Shown here in pieces: positions 1 to 8,828 of a DNA stretch of 64,000 nucleotides. This DNA comes from Chitinivibrionales bacterium (GTDB lineage: Bacteria > Fibrobacterota > Chitinivibrionia > Chitinivibrionales > JANQEN01), in NCBI GenBank assembly GCA_028278335.1, contig JANQEN010000235.1, forward strand, positions 1 to 64,000. The letters are read 5' to 3'. Position numbers and translations under genes: made by a program. Every line of letters begins with the position of its first letter. Within the stretch, counting starts at the first letter, position 1. Under the pieces are notes generated by a model that was not told where the DNA came from, did no database searches, and saw only the letters and a program-made list of their open reading frames with translations.

Positions 1-4
1 GACT

Positions 5-99
5 TATCACCTTGTAGATATGCCCTTCAAAACCTTCAAGTCTTACTAAATCATAATCTTGCACTTCTGCATCTACTCCTACTGCATAATCTGGGTTAA
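5..99. repeat. 95-bp dispersed repeat, copy 1
   Basis: This segment is identical to 39058-39152 except for one base (C at 62, A at 39115), with no gaps. On the minus strand both copies begin with TAA and then stay open in one frame for about 30 codons (starting NPDYAVGVDAEV). The single difference is synonymous in that frame (GTG versus GTT, Val). The minus strand can also fold: GTAGAT pairs with ATCTAC, and an inner TTCAAG/CTTGAA pair in copy 2 is weakened by the change in copy 1. Sequence flanking the two copies is unrelated. It may be a remnant of a repeated coding element or a structured intergenic repeat; I do not recognise the family. Confidence 0.85.
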
Positions 100-192
100 A
101 AATAACTCATGGGTCAGGAATATGCTGACCTATCAGAGTGATGCTATCATTGCTTAAACTTTTGTCGGGGATGGATTTGAGAAGTGGAGAAA

Positions 193-831
193 CTATTCGA
201 TTCTACTCCGTTGCTGCTCCATCATTATATCGAGCTTTTTAAGTTTTTCAATGGTCTCCTTTTGTTGAGCGATGATCTCTTTTTGCTCTTCGATTGTTTT
301 TTCCTGATCCTCAATTGTCGTTGCCAGATTTGATATCCGGCGAGATTTGTTTTTTGAATAGTAGCGAAGTGATTGCGTGTTTTCTGAGATTTTATGGATT
401 TCAAACTCCAATGAATCCTTTGCAGTAGAAAGGCTTGCATAGGACTTTAACATACGACCCCAATTGAGGTAATAGAGTTTCTTTTTAACCCTTGATTTGT
501 AAAGCCGCTCTGCATAGGTATAGGCTTTGGCATAATCGGGAACGGGGTTGTTGCGATGTATGGAGAGTTCAAAGAGTCGCTGGACGATTTCTTCGGTAGA
601 CAAGGTGGAATCGCCACTATCTGGTACCATAATGTCAATACCGTCAATAAGTCGCTCTAAGCGGTGGATTTCATCAAGAATTTTTTTGCCACTATAGCCA
701 TAATATACCTCGGACAGGTTAGGCTGCTTTTTGACAACAACCGTTCTGGGAGCACATCCAAGAAAGATGGGTACAAAAAGCAATAACAGTAAAAGTGGTG
801 TGAACATGCTGTGTCTAAATTTGTTAACCAC
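193..831 (-). CDS. Lipoprotein with C-terminal coiled coil
   Basis: I do not recognise a family. From the GTG at 831 the protein is about 212 residues. It has a short basic n-region (VNKFRHS), a run of leucines and a lipobox ending FLGC, so it is probably lipid-anchored. The last 50 residues are rich in Glu, Gln, Lys and Ile with heptad character (repeated EEQKE and QQKE patterns), suggesting a coiled coil that could dimerise or span the periplasm. The start was chosen because GAGG lies six bases upstream and the resulting n-region is basic. An upstream TTG at 873 and an ATG at 805-807 are alternatives. The chosen start overlaps the stop of the upstream diguanylate cyclase gene by 8 bases, so the two are probably co-translated. 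Confidence 0.7.
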   Translation of the reverse strand: MVNKFRHSMFTPLLLLLLFVPIFLGCAPRTVVVKKQPNLSEVYYGYSGKKILDEIHRLERLIDGIDIMVPDSGDSTLSTEEIVQRLFELSIHRNNPVPDYAKAYTYAERLYKSRVKKKLYYLNWGRMLKSYASLSTAKDSLEFEIHKISENTQSLRYYSKNKSRRISNLATTIEDQEKTIEEQKEIIAQQKETIEKLKKLDIMMEQQRSRIE

Positions 832-2176
832 TCGTTGCCTCACTATCCCTTTTTTTACCACCTCGTCGATCAATTACCAAGTTGCTCTCTGTAAAGGTTT
901 TGGCATATTTTTTTAGCTCTGCGATAATCTCACCAACTTCAATATAATTGTGCACCACTGTTTTCTCGCTGTTTATAGCAGAGATCGATATGGTCATTAT
1001 GGGAAATTGCAGCGATTTTCCTTGGCGGTTTTTACTCTGTATATATCCCTTCTGTTTATCTTCAATATTATAAAAATCAATGATTTGGTTGTCAAAGGTT
1101 GTTATAATATCATTGCAAACATCCTGGAAACGATCTGGCGTGGTGACCAAGGCAAAGTCGTCGCCGCCGATATGACCAGTAAAGTCAGTAGGTGAGCCGA
1201 ATTTCTGGGAACTCTCTTGAATGATACGTGCGGTGTTTTTAATCACCGCGTTCCCTCGGCTATAACCATAGCGATCATTAAAGGGTTTGAAGTTGTCTAA
1301 ATCCATCATGCAGAAGGCAAAGGGCTCCTGATTGTCAATTTTATCCTTTACAGCATTCTCAACGGCGACACCGCCGGGAAGCCTTGTTAAGGGACTAGAG
1401 TCCATATATTGCTTTTCCAGTTGAGCTAGGCGGGTTGCCATTTCATTAAAAGATCGGGAGAGATCCCCTAACTCATCCTTGTTCTTGACCGATGGTAGAT
1501 AGTCAAAGTTGCCAATTGATACAATTCCTGCTGCCACCTTGAGTGTCTGGATTGCCTGACGTATAGCGGTTATGATAATCATGGCAATAGCCAAGGCTAA
1601 TACAATACCAATGATGGATACGATGGTAACCGTACGAAAAGTTGCTTTACCAATTTCACCAACTCCCCGAGTTTTATCCATTTGGTTCTTTTTTGATTGG
1701 ACAACCAAATTGTTAAGGAGCACTGTTTGTTTATTAAAGGCATTTTTTCGTTGTCTGTCTGCATGTTCAAATAGTGCAGTCTCTGTTGAATCATACTCTT
1801 TAAGACAGGACTCAAAATAGAGGTTGTACTCGTCATGAAACAGCTTAATACTATCAATTGCTTTGAACTGATCTTCCTTAGAAAGGCCCTGAATCTGCTC
1901 AAAGCTTGAGAGAAACTCTTGGTCCCGCTTCCAATACAAGGAGAGAATATCTTTGCTTTTGAGAATCATGTAGCGTTGTCCGTAAGACTCTTGGGCAATT
2001 AAAATATCAATTAAACCTTCGGCCGCCTTATTGATGACAAGATCTCGACTAATGATTTCATTATTGATTCGATTTACCTCATTTAAGCGAAGCAAGGTAA
2101 AGAGTGTAATAATAATGATTACAATAAAGACTGGGATATATCCCAGGATAATTTTGGTTCCTATAGTAAGTCGCAT
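824..2176 (-). CDS. Membrane diguanylate cyclase (HAMP-GGDEF)
   Basis: The 450-residue protein probably makes cyclic di-GMP from GTP. A transmembrane helix at about residues 7-28 and a second near 175-200 enclose a periplasmic helical sensor region of about 145 residues. A HAMP-like linker (ending DELGDLSRSFNEMATRL) and a C-terminal GGDEF domain follow. The metal-binding DLDNF segment is present and the signature reads GGDDF, keeping the essential third-position acid. The inhibitory I-site RxxD, expected five residues before the signature, reads SPTD, so product inhibition through that site is probably absent. The stop codon overlaps the start of the downstream lipoprotein gene, which may be a partner. 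A promoter candidate lies at 2254-2282. Confidence 0.9.
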   Translation of the reverse strand: MRLTIGTKIILGYIPVFIVIIIITLFTLLRLNEVNRINNEIISRDLVINKAAEGLIDILIAQESYGQRYMILKSKDILSLYWKRDQEFLSSFEQIQGLSKEDQFKAIDSIKLFHDEYNLYFESCLKEYDSTETALFEHADRQRKNAFNKQTVLLNNLVVQSKKNQMDKTRGVGEIGKATFRTVTIVSIIGIVLALAIAMIIITAIRQAIQTLKVAAGIVSIGNFDYLPSVKNKDELGDLSRSFNEMATRLAQLEKQYMDSSPLTRLPGGVAVENAVKDKIDNQEPFAFCMMDLDNFKPFNDRYGYSRGNAVIKNTARIIQESSQKFGSPTDFTGHIGGDDFALVTTPDRFQDVCNDIITTFDNQIIDFYNIEDKQKGYIQSKNRQGKSLQFPIMTISISAINSEKTVVHNYIEVGEIIAELKKYAKTFTESNLVIDRRGGKKRDSEATSG

Positions 2177-2253
2177 CTATCGGTAATTCAATTGTTTAAA
2201 ATAAGTAGGCTAGAACTACTTTGCATAATCCCAGTGAATCATACTCCCCTAAT

Positions 2254-2282
2254 ATTATACATTCTCTGCATTTAAATTGCAC
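2254..2282 (-). promoter_or_regulatory. Sigma-70-like promoter of the diguanylate cyclase gene
   Basis: On the minus strand GTGCAA (2282-2277) is followed after 17 bases by TATAAT (2259-2254). It lies about 78 bases upstream of the ATG at 2176. The -35 resembles the TTGCAA used by other promoters here. The rest of 2177-2362 shows nothing else recognisable. Confidence 0.55.
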
Positions 2283-2362
2283 TGAAGAATTATGTCAATT
2301 GTATTAATGGATAACGTGTTGGACAATTGTCATAAATTTGTTTTCAATAGCAGTAATTAACT

Positions 2363-3157
2363 CTAATAGATCATCTCTTTATTCAGTGAGTCAATTTTGT
2401 ATTTAAGTTCGGTAAAACCGAATTTTCTTGGATGGAATCGAATAGCGTTCAGATAATAATGATAAGCCTTCTCTATGTTTTGGTTGATATTTTTTTCGTA
2501 ATCACCAAGCAGCTCAAAGGCAATAAAATTTGTCGAGTCTAAAGAGATGATCATATCGGCAAGCTGGGATTGCTTTTCAAAATCCTTCTCCTTTTCCAAC
2601 AATTTAGATAAACTATCCACTGTTTTTAGGTTTGAGAAGCGATTGTTGTTGTATTCCTCAATGGCCTCGATGGCGCCCTCTTTTTGCAGTCGGGTGTCAG
2701 ATTTTGAAAAAATTTCTTTAAACAATGCTGTGGCTCTACTGTTGTTTGCAATATAGCCATAAAGCTTTTCTCTTGTAAAGGGCTCGATTGGGCCATCCTC
2801 TTTCTGTATATGATTTAAAGTGTGGGAAGAGCGATCAGGGGATGTTGCAAAAGCACTAATTGGACCATCAATAATTTTAAAGATCCAACCAATGCTGTCG
2901 GTGGAGGGAATCCCCACCAGGAAATCGATAACAATAGAATCAGTTTCCGATGAAATTATTTTTCTTCCACCTCTATTAAACCACAGGATCTCCTTTTCGC
3001 TGCCACTTAAAGCAGAGCGGTAACGGTGATAGGTCCCAACAAGCGAGCGACCATCCTTTAGATATACCTTCACATACTTTGAAGTACACGATAAAAAAAG
3101 TAGTGTAAGTAGAATTATTATCCAAAAATGTAAATAGGTTCGTTTTGATGAAATAAT
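2363..3157 (-). CDS. Lipoprotein with probable ATT start
   Basis: No family is recognised. The first conventional start, GTG at 3073, gives 236 residues with no signal peptide. The frame stays open for 28 more codons upstream and these encode an ideal lipoprotein signal: a basic segment (SSKRTY), a hydrophobic core (IIILLTLLFL) and then SC as the lipidation site. No ATG, GTG or TTG occurs in that extension. An ATT at 3157 sits seven bases after AAAGGA, so an infC-like rare start is my best reading (about 264 residues). A short ATG frame at 3175 stops after 18 codons; a single-base frameshift is the alternative. The mature N-terminus (KVYLKDGRSLVGTY) looks like a small beta domain. The C-terminal half is helical and TPR-like. 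Confidence 0.6.
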   Translation of the reverse strand: MISSKRTYLHFWIIILLTLLFLSCTSKYVKVYLKDGRSLVGTYHRYRSALSGSEKEILWFNRGGRKIISSETDSIVIDFLVGIPSTDSIGWIFKIIDGPISAFATSPDRSSHTLNHIQKEDGPIEPFTREKLYGYIANNSRATALFKEIFSKSDTRLQKEGAIEAIEEYNNNRFSNLKTVDSLSKLLEKEKDFEKQSQLADMIISLDSTNFIAFELLGDYEKNINQNIEKAYHYYLNAIRFHPRKFGFTELKYKIDSLNKEMIY

Positions 3158-3190
3158 TGGATTATCCTTTCCATTTTATATTAGTCGATG

Positions 3191-4372
3191 TTATCCAATC
3201 AGAATAATCTCTTTCTGAGGATTTGACAAATACTCACACCCCTCATCGGTAACGAGAACCATCTCTTCAACTGTGGCAATACCACGACCAGCAATGGTAA
3301 GACGGGGTTCAATAGTAAAAACCATTCCAGCCTCTAATGGCTTAAGTGGCTTTTGTGCATACTTCTCCCATTTTGGTCCAAGAAGAGCTGTGCCATCATG
3401 GGCAAAGCGACCAACCTGATGACCGAGGGCGTGGGGAAACTCTTCATAGCCACCATCAATAACACAATCGCGAGCGATTGTGTCGATTTCTCGGCCTAGT
3501 ATGCCCGGTTTCATTGCCTGTTTCGATTTTTCAATTGCATCAACAATAGTATTAAATCCTTGCAATACCTCAGGTGGGGCTGCGTTTTCACCTTCCTCTA
3601 AGATATAAAAAGTTCTTTGCAGATCGGAACAGTACTCATTGACAAGTACACCAAAATCCATGTTCAATACATGACCTCGCTTAACGATCCGCTCTGTTGG
3701 AGCATAGTGGGCTCCTGCTGTTTCTGGCCCAGAAAACACTGATGGGCAGACCGATGCGTCCCAGGCAAACCCGATGTTTTTCTTTTCCACCTCTTTTTTC
3801 ATGAAGTCAGCAATCTCACCTTCAGTTTTTCCTGGAGCGATAAAATTGGAGACGGCCTTAAAAATGTCTTGGGTATGAGTGATTGCCTCTTTGACATGAG
3901 CAATTTCAGTTGCTGTTTTTCTCTCGCGCAAAGCAGAGACGATTTTCTCCGAAGAGATGATATTCTTATCCAGACCAATTTCGGAAAGAAGATCGACCAT
4001 GGTTAAATACATCCCATGGGTCAAGCCATCGCAGATCTCGCTTCCCTCGGAGTAATTTAGAGCAATCTGCCTTGGTTTGAGGCGCATAAGCTCCTTTTGA
4101 AAAGGAGCCTTTAAACCCTCAACAAAGTCAATAACTCGGTCATAGACCCCAAGCTCTTCGACAGTTGCCCGGTCGTATTTTCCAACTATAGCAATTGTTT
4201 CACCGGTTTTTGTGATGATAAAGGCCGAGTGCCAGGTAACATCAGAAGAGACAAGATAAACAAGAGAAGGATCACCATTGATCTTACTTTCCCGGACAAA
4301 GGTTATCCAGCAGTCAATATCAAACTCTTGTAGAATTTCTTTTACTTGAGCAATTTTTTCCTGAATAAGCAT
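3191..4372 (-). CDS. M24 family Xaa-Pro aminopeptidase
   Basis: This 393-residue protein belongs to the M24 metallopeptidases, which remove N-terminal residues preceding proline or cleave Xaa-Pro dipeptides. It has an N-terminal creatinase-like domain (about 1-160) and a C-terminal pita-bread domain. The expected dinuclear metal ligands are visible: the two Asp of MDFGVLVNEYCSDLQRTF, the His of HALGHQVGRFAHDG, the Glu of FTIEP and the Glu of ATVEEMVLVT. No signal peptide is seen, so it is cytosolic. The family also includes PepQ-type prolidases, and the sequence alone does not separate these. It lies 33 bases upstream of the ATT-start lipoprotein gene on the same strand. Confidence 0.9.
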   Translation of the reverse strand: MLIQEKIAQVKEILQEFDIDCWITFVRESKINGDPSLVYLVSSDVTWHSAFIITKTGETIAIVGKYDRATVEELGVYDRVIDFVEGLKAPFQKELMRLKPRQIALNYSEGSEICDGLTHGMYLTMVDLLSEIGLDKNIISSEKIVSALRERKTATEIAHVKEAITHTQDIFKAVSNFIAPGKTEGEIADFMKKEVEKKNIGFAWDASVCPSVFSGPETAGAHYAPTERIVKRGHVLNMDFGVLVNEYCSDLQRTFYILEEGENAAPPEVLQGFNTIVDAIEKSKQAMKPGILGREIDTIARDCVIDGGYEEFPHALGHQVGRFAHDGTALLGPKWEKYAQKPLKPLEAGMVFTIEPRLTIAGRGIATVEEMVLVTDEGCEYLSNPQKEIILIG

Positions 4373-4427
4373 AATCTTCTCCTTGCGAGAAAAAGTGGTG
4401 ATGCAGAATCATTACACAGGGCAACCA

Positions 4428-4787
4428 TTATCCGCTTTTAAAGTATGAAGTCTTTGATATTTGGTTGATAGCCACGGAAATTTGCATGGAAGGTGCAGCT
4501 TGGGTGTCTAAAAAGAAGTCTTGGGCAATGGCTAAAAAATGGTCTCCGATTGAATTGACCAGCTCCTCTTTTTTGGGAGCCAAGAGCAAAAGATCGAGGT
4601 GAACAAAAGCACTCTTAGGGTCTCCCTGAGCAATGTAATAGTCTGAAAGCTTTATTGCTCGGCTTTTGCAATTAGCAATATTAACAGAGGCCTCCTTAAC
4701 TAAAATGTCATGAAGCTTGGTAAAGAGCGCGGTGAAGGGTCCCTTTTTTCCAATATTATCAGTGTATTCAAGTGTGATGTGTGGCAT
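4428..4787 (-). CDS. Tautomerase-family protein (CHMI-like)
   Basis: The 119-residue protein begins MPHITLEYTDN, the hallmark of 5-carboxymethyl-2-hydroxymuconate isomerases in the tautomerase superfamily. Met removal exposes the catalytic Pro1. The start at 4787 was chosen for this reason and because AGGA lies eight bases upstream; an upstream in-frame ATG at 4802 would bury the proline. The rest of the length and the beta-alpha-beta pattern fit the family. No other aromatic-degradation genes are present, so the physiological substrate is unknown. Confidence 0.8.
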   Translation of the reverse strand: MPHITLEYTDNIGKKGPFTALFTKLHDILVKEASVNIANCKSRAIKLSDYYIAQGDPKSAFVHLDLLLLAPKKEELVNSIGDHFLAIAQDFFLDTQAAPSMQISVAINQISKTSYFKSG

Positions 4788-4920
4788 GGGCTTGTTCCTC
4801 ATCTAACAATAAAAAATCAATCCGGATGTATCGTTATCCAGAGACAATTATTCTAAACCTTAAATATACTTTGTAATGGACAGATGATGGGGTGACCTAT
4901 GATTAGAGTGATAAGATGTC

Positions 4921-6696
4921 TTACATCGTGGTGGCGAAATAGTAGTCTTCAATAATTTGCAGGATAAATCTAAGATCCACGGTATGACTGTTGATCATGA
5001 CGATATTACTTTTTGTAAAGTCTTTTCGCGGCTCTTTTGTTTCTGCGTTATCCAATAGGAAGATTTTTAGCAGGGATGGCTCTTTTTTATGGGGATCTCC
5101 TTCATCGCCGGTGAGTGTCAAATTAAGCGTGCTTTCCAGTTCAGGAATAATAATGGCAATGGCACTTTTGTGGGGAATCTTAGAGGGGATCTCTGATTTA
5201 AAGGTAATAGAAAAGCCACTACTATGCAAGCCAAGAATGAGGGGATGATAGCGTTCTTTTTTATTGCATATAATATAAATGGGGATCTTTTGAGTCCCTC
5301 TTTGCGGTTCGCGAAAAGCAAGGTCATCTACGGAAATCTTGAGATATTCATAGTATTGTCGTACCTTGTTAATGACAAATTTATTAAACTGCTCTGTTGG
5401 GCCACCGGAAATATGTAAATCCTTAAGCATGCTCTCGGGAATGGCTCGAAGAATTTCATCGCTACTGTGGCCGATGCGCATGGCCTTGGCAAAAATATTT
5501 GCCACAAAAACCGATTCCTGTAATAAGCGGTCAGAGAAAAGTTTTGTTTTAAGGATCCGTTCTGGCTGATGATGATTTAAAATTGAGAGGGTGATGCTCT
5601 GAGGAAAACCCCATTTGGAGGTAAAAAAGTGGCCAATGTCGGTATGGGTAATCTGCATCAATTCTCGTTCAACTTCATAGAAGGATGTAATGTTGTTTGT
5701 CGTGTTTTCCAGGAGCGTCGAAAAAATTTGAGTAAAGTTGTTGTCCAGGGGGATTTTACCGATGTCGTGAATAAGGCCAGCAATAAAGGCGAGCTCAGGG
5801 CGTTTAATTTTTGTCTTCTGACATAACTTTTCCGCAATGACCGCAGTTGCCAAAGAATGCATCCAGAATTCAGAGCGTTTGAATCCGAATTTTAAGTGAA
5901 TATCCGGCGAGATGTCAATCAGGGAGAGGCTCGCCATAATATTTCGTGTCTGATTAAAACCCATTCTAACAACAGCATTCTTGACATTAGTGATACGACC
6001 ATATCGCCCAGCAAAGGCAACTTTGTTTACAATACTCAACACCGCAGAGGCTGCAGCCACGTCTGACTCGATGCAACGAGCAAGTTCATTGCAACAGCTC
6101 TTTTTTGAACCCATTATCTCTAATGATCGAACCATTGTAAAGGGAAAGGCCCACTGTTTGTCAACGGTGCTTTCAATAAGTTGAAGCTTGTTTTGTGCTG
6201 GGATTGTTAATTCGAGGAGTCGTTTACCCAGTATCCTATGGGTTTTTTCTTCGGAAGATTCCTCTTGCAATGATTGCTGTGCCTTGGATGCGAGAATACG
6301 CTTTATCTTTTTTGAAAGATAATTAAAATTATAGGGGTACTCAACAATGTGAACCCGTTCTGTCGACTTTTTGTCTGGCACAAGACCAGCTTCTTTGTTG
6401 ATTTTATCGATTGCCGTTCGCACCTCTGAGGAGACGGAAATGATGACAGAAATCTCTTTGGTTCGGGAAGAGCGTTCAAGCCGAGAGAGAAAAAGAAAAT
6501 CCTTAATATTATTTTTAGTAATATCGGCAATGATCAGATCGGGGAGATATTGGTTTGCCTTAATACCGGCAATATAAGAGTTGCTTGCTTCAATGATTCT
6601 CAAGTTGTTTTGGAGAAGCCCCGCTGTAAGCATACTACGCGTTTCGTCACGACGCGAAAAAATGAGAACCAAAGGATTGAGTCTTCCCTTATTCAT
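4921..6696 (-). CDS. Receiver-HDOD signalling protein
   Basis: The 591-residue protein has three parts. Residues 1-135 resemble a receiver domain, with the phospho-acceptor Asp probably in PDLIIADI. Residues about 150-420 form an HDOD domain, including FPFTMVRSLEIM and an HD-like GLIHDIGKI signature. The last 140 residues again alternate beta strands and helices like a degenerate receiver. HDOD proteins usually act as scaffolds in motility, stress or c-di-GMP signalling rather than as enzymes, although the HD pair is kept here. It is soluble, with no membrane segments. Other c-di-GMP proteins in the window (824-2176 and 22511-23677) make a shared circuit plausible but unproven. Confidence 0.85.
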   Translation of the reverse strand: MNKGRLNPLVLIFSRRDETRSMLTAGLLQNNLRIIEASNSYIAGIKANQYLPDLIIADITKNNIKDFLFLSRLERSSRTKEISVIISVSSEVRTAIDKINKEAGLVPDKKSTERVHIVEYPYNFNYLSKKIKRILASKAQQSLQEESSEEKTHRILGKRLLELTIPAQNKLQLIESTVDKQWAFPFTMVRSLEIMGSKKSCCNELARCIESDVAAASAVLSIVNKVAFAGRYGRITNVKNAVVRMGFNQTRNIMASLSLIDISPDIHLKFGFKRSEFWMHSLATAVIAEKLCQKTKIKRPELAFIAGLIHDIGKIPLDNNFTQIFSTLLENTTNNITSFYEVERELMQITHTDIGHFFTSKWGFPQSITLSILNHHQPERILKTKLFSDRLLQESVFVANIFAKAMRIGHSSDEILRAIPESMLKDLHISGGPTEQFNKFVINKVRQYYEYLKISVDDLAFREPQRGTQKIPIYIICNKKERYHPLILGLHSSGFSITFKSEIPSKIPHKSAIAIIIPELESTLNLTLTGDEGDPHKKEPSLLKIFLLDNAETKEPRKDFTKSNIVMINSHTVDLRFILQIIEDYYFATTM

Positions 6697-6792
6697 AACT
6701 AAATGTAAAGCACCTTGTCATTAAAGTAACACTCTAATTTTAAAGCCTTAAATGAGCTCTGTCAATCTCTTTTACATTTATTTAAAGACTCT

Positions 6793-8811
6793 TCATTCTT
6801 CGTTTTGCAAAATGGTTTTAAGGTCTTCTTGAATCTCTCTAAAGAGTGGTGCGTCATCGAGAATGTTGGCAATACTAAGCTCATCCCAACCGGATTGACG
6901 AAATCCGACAACCTCACCAGGACCACGCATTTTCAGGTCCAGGTCTGCAAGATGGAACCCGTCATGGATTTGACAAAATTTTTTCAATCGCTTCATGGCC
7001 AAATCACCGGGGTTGTCATTGGTCAAGAGAAAGGCATAAGACTCTTTCTCACCTCGTCCAACTCGTCCACGCAATTGATGCAATTGAGAGAGGCCAAAAC
7101 GCTCTGCGTTTTCTATAACCATGATCGTTGCGTTTGACACATCGATGCCAACTTCAACAACGGTGGTCGCAATGAGCATTTTTAAGTCTCCTCTGGCAAA
7201 CTCAGACATGATTCTCTCTTTTTCCTGCGAGGTTTGCTTGCCATGGAGTGGTGCTAAGGGGATGTGTGAAAATCTTCCTGAGTGGAGTGTTTCATAGACG
7301 GAGTGTACATCTTTTAACACCATTTTCTCATTCTCCGAATCGATTCGTGGAACAAGATAAAAGACCTGAGACCCACCCTGCTCTATCTCTTTGAGCATAA
7401 AAGTTTCCATATCAGTACGTTTTTTCTCTGGTACCAGGTGGGTGTTTACTGCTTTGCCTCTTCCTGGTCGACCCTTGATTGTGACAATATCAAGATCGCC
7501 ATAGAGTGTTTGGGCTAATGTTTGCGGTATTGGGGTCGCAGACATAAGTAGAAAATCCGCAGCAGGGCCCTTTTGTTGTAAACTGAGTCGCTGTTGCGCA
7601 CCAAATTTGTGTTGTTCATCGATCACCGTCATGCCTAATCGAGCAAAGTTAACGGTTGGCTGTAAAAGAGCATGGGTCCCTATAATGAAAGGAAGATCGC
7701 CTGATTGTAACTCTTTTAACAGTTCGCTTCGCTCTTTGTGTGCCATTCCACCAATAAACAGTTTTGCCTTGATATTATAATGATTTAACCATTCTAATAC
7801 AGTTTCATATGTTTGTCTTGCTAAGATCTCTGTTGGTGCAAGCCAGGTAACTTGGCAACCTTCATGAAGTGCTGGAAGGCATGCTGCAAAGGCAACAACC
7901 GTTTTACCGGAGCCCACATCTCCTTGAAGCATGCGATGCATCCGTTGGGAAGATGCACTGTCAGCAAAGAGTGTCTCTATTGCATCATTTTGTGAGGGAG
8001 AGAGAGTAAAGGGTAAGATCTTCTTAAAACGTTCAAGAAAACCGCCGTGAAGAAGTGATCGGCCAGGGAGAGCGAATTTTCGTCTGCTCCAACGAAGGGT
8101 TAAGGCTAACTGGTAAAGCTCTTCATACTTGAGTCGTGCATAATAGTTATGAAGCTTCTCAAGATTTTGTGGAACATGAATTTGTGCTAAACACTCAGCA
8201 AGTGGGGGATATTGCTTTTTTTGCTCAATACTCTTGGGTAATTTTTGTGGGTAGTGTTTGATGTGTTTGAGTATCCATTGGATCGATTTAAAGAGTAGTT
8301 TTTGGTGAAGCGTTACATCTCGCATAGCAGTAGAGAGCGGATATTGCGGTAAATAAGGAACCTCTGCAGCATGTTTGTCGCTACCAATGGATTCAACCAA
8401 GGGATGTACCATCTGGTAGGTGACATATTTGCCAACCTTTCCATATAGTAGTAGACGTTTTCCAGTAGATAGAGTCTTTCGAAAAAAGGAGACTCCGTGA
8501 AACCAGAGTGCTTCGAAGCTTCCTGATTCATCGGTAATTTGAATACGCAGCCGTTTACGCTTACCGGGCTCTAAACGGGTTTTGGTGATGGTACCAATGA
8601 CTGTACAATACTGATCTAACTTTTGCTCTAACATGCCAATGGGAGTGATGACCGATCGATCGATATACCGACGTGGAAAGTGATATAAAAGGTCACCAAT
8701 ATTTGTTATACCAGACTCTTTTAGTGCCCTAACTCGTCGATCACCAAGCCCTGGAATTACTGAAAGAGGGGAGAGGAAATCTATTCGAGAAGGAGGTTTT
8801 GCTCTTGCCAT
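6793..8811 (-). CDS. recG: ATP-dependent DNA helicase RecG
   Basis: The 672-residue protein remodels stalled replication forks and branch-migrates recombination intermediates. An N-terminal wedge/OB region (about 1-240) carries PGLGDRRVRALKESGI. The superfamily 2 motor follows: Walker A GDVGSGKT, motif Ia APTEILARQ, DEQH box VIDEQHKFG, motif III LLMSATPIPQT, and motif VI QLRGRVGRG. Length matches typical RecG. The downstream gene ends 96 bases away, and it starts 17 bases after the GH3-like gene, so transcription with that gene is likely. Confidence 0.97.
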   Translation of the reverse strand: MARAKPPSRIDFLSPLSVIPGLGDRRVRALKESGITNIGDLLYHFPRRYIDRSVITPIGMLEQKLDQYCTVIGTITKTRLEPGKRKRLRIQITDESGSFEALWFHGVSFFRKTLSTGKRLLLYGKVGKYVTYQMVHPLVESIGSDKHAAEVPYLPQYPLSTAMRDVTLHQKLLFKSIQWILKHIKHYPQKLPKSIEQKKQYPPLAECLAQIHVPQNLEKLHNYYARLKYEELYQLALTLRWSRRKFALPGRSLLHGGFLERFKKILPFTLSPSQNDAIETLFADSASSQRMHRMLQGDVGSGKTVVAFAACLPALHEGCQVTWLAPTEILARQTYETVLEWLNHYNIKAKLFIGGMAHKERSELLKELQSGDLPFIIGTHALLQPTVNFARLGMTVIDEQHKFGAQQRLSLQQKGPAADFLLMSATPIPQTLAQTLYGDLDIVTIKGRPGRGKAVNTHLVPEKKRTDMETFMLKEIEQGGSQVFYLVPRIDSENEKMVLKDVHSVYETLHSGRFSHIPLAPLHGKQTSQEKERIMSEFARGDLKMLIATTVVEVGIDVSNATIMVIENAERFGLSQLHQLRGRVGRGEKESYAFLLTNDNPGDLAMKRLKKFCQIHDGFHLADLDLKMRGPGEVVGFRQSGWDELSIANILDDAPLFREIQEDLKTILQNEE

Positions 8812-8828
8812 ATGTTACAATAAAGCAA

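Noticed and set aside
100-192. An open frame after the first lipoprotein gene that could be a frameshifted C-terminus
   Set aside because: The frame has no link to the coiled coil and no repeat of its pattern; random open sequence is as likely.
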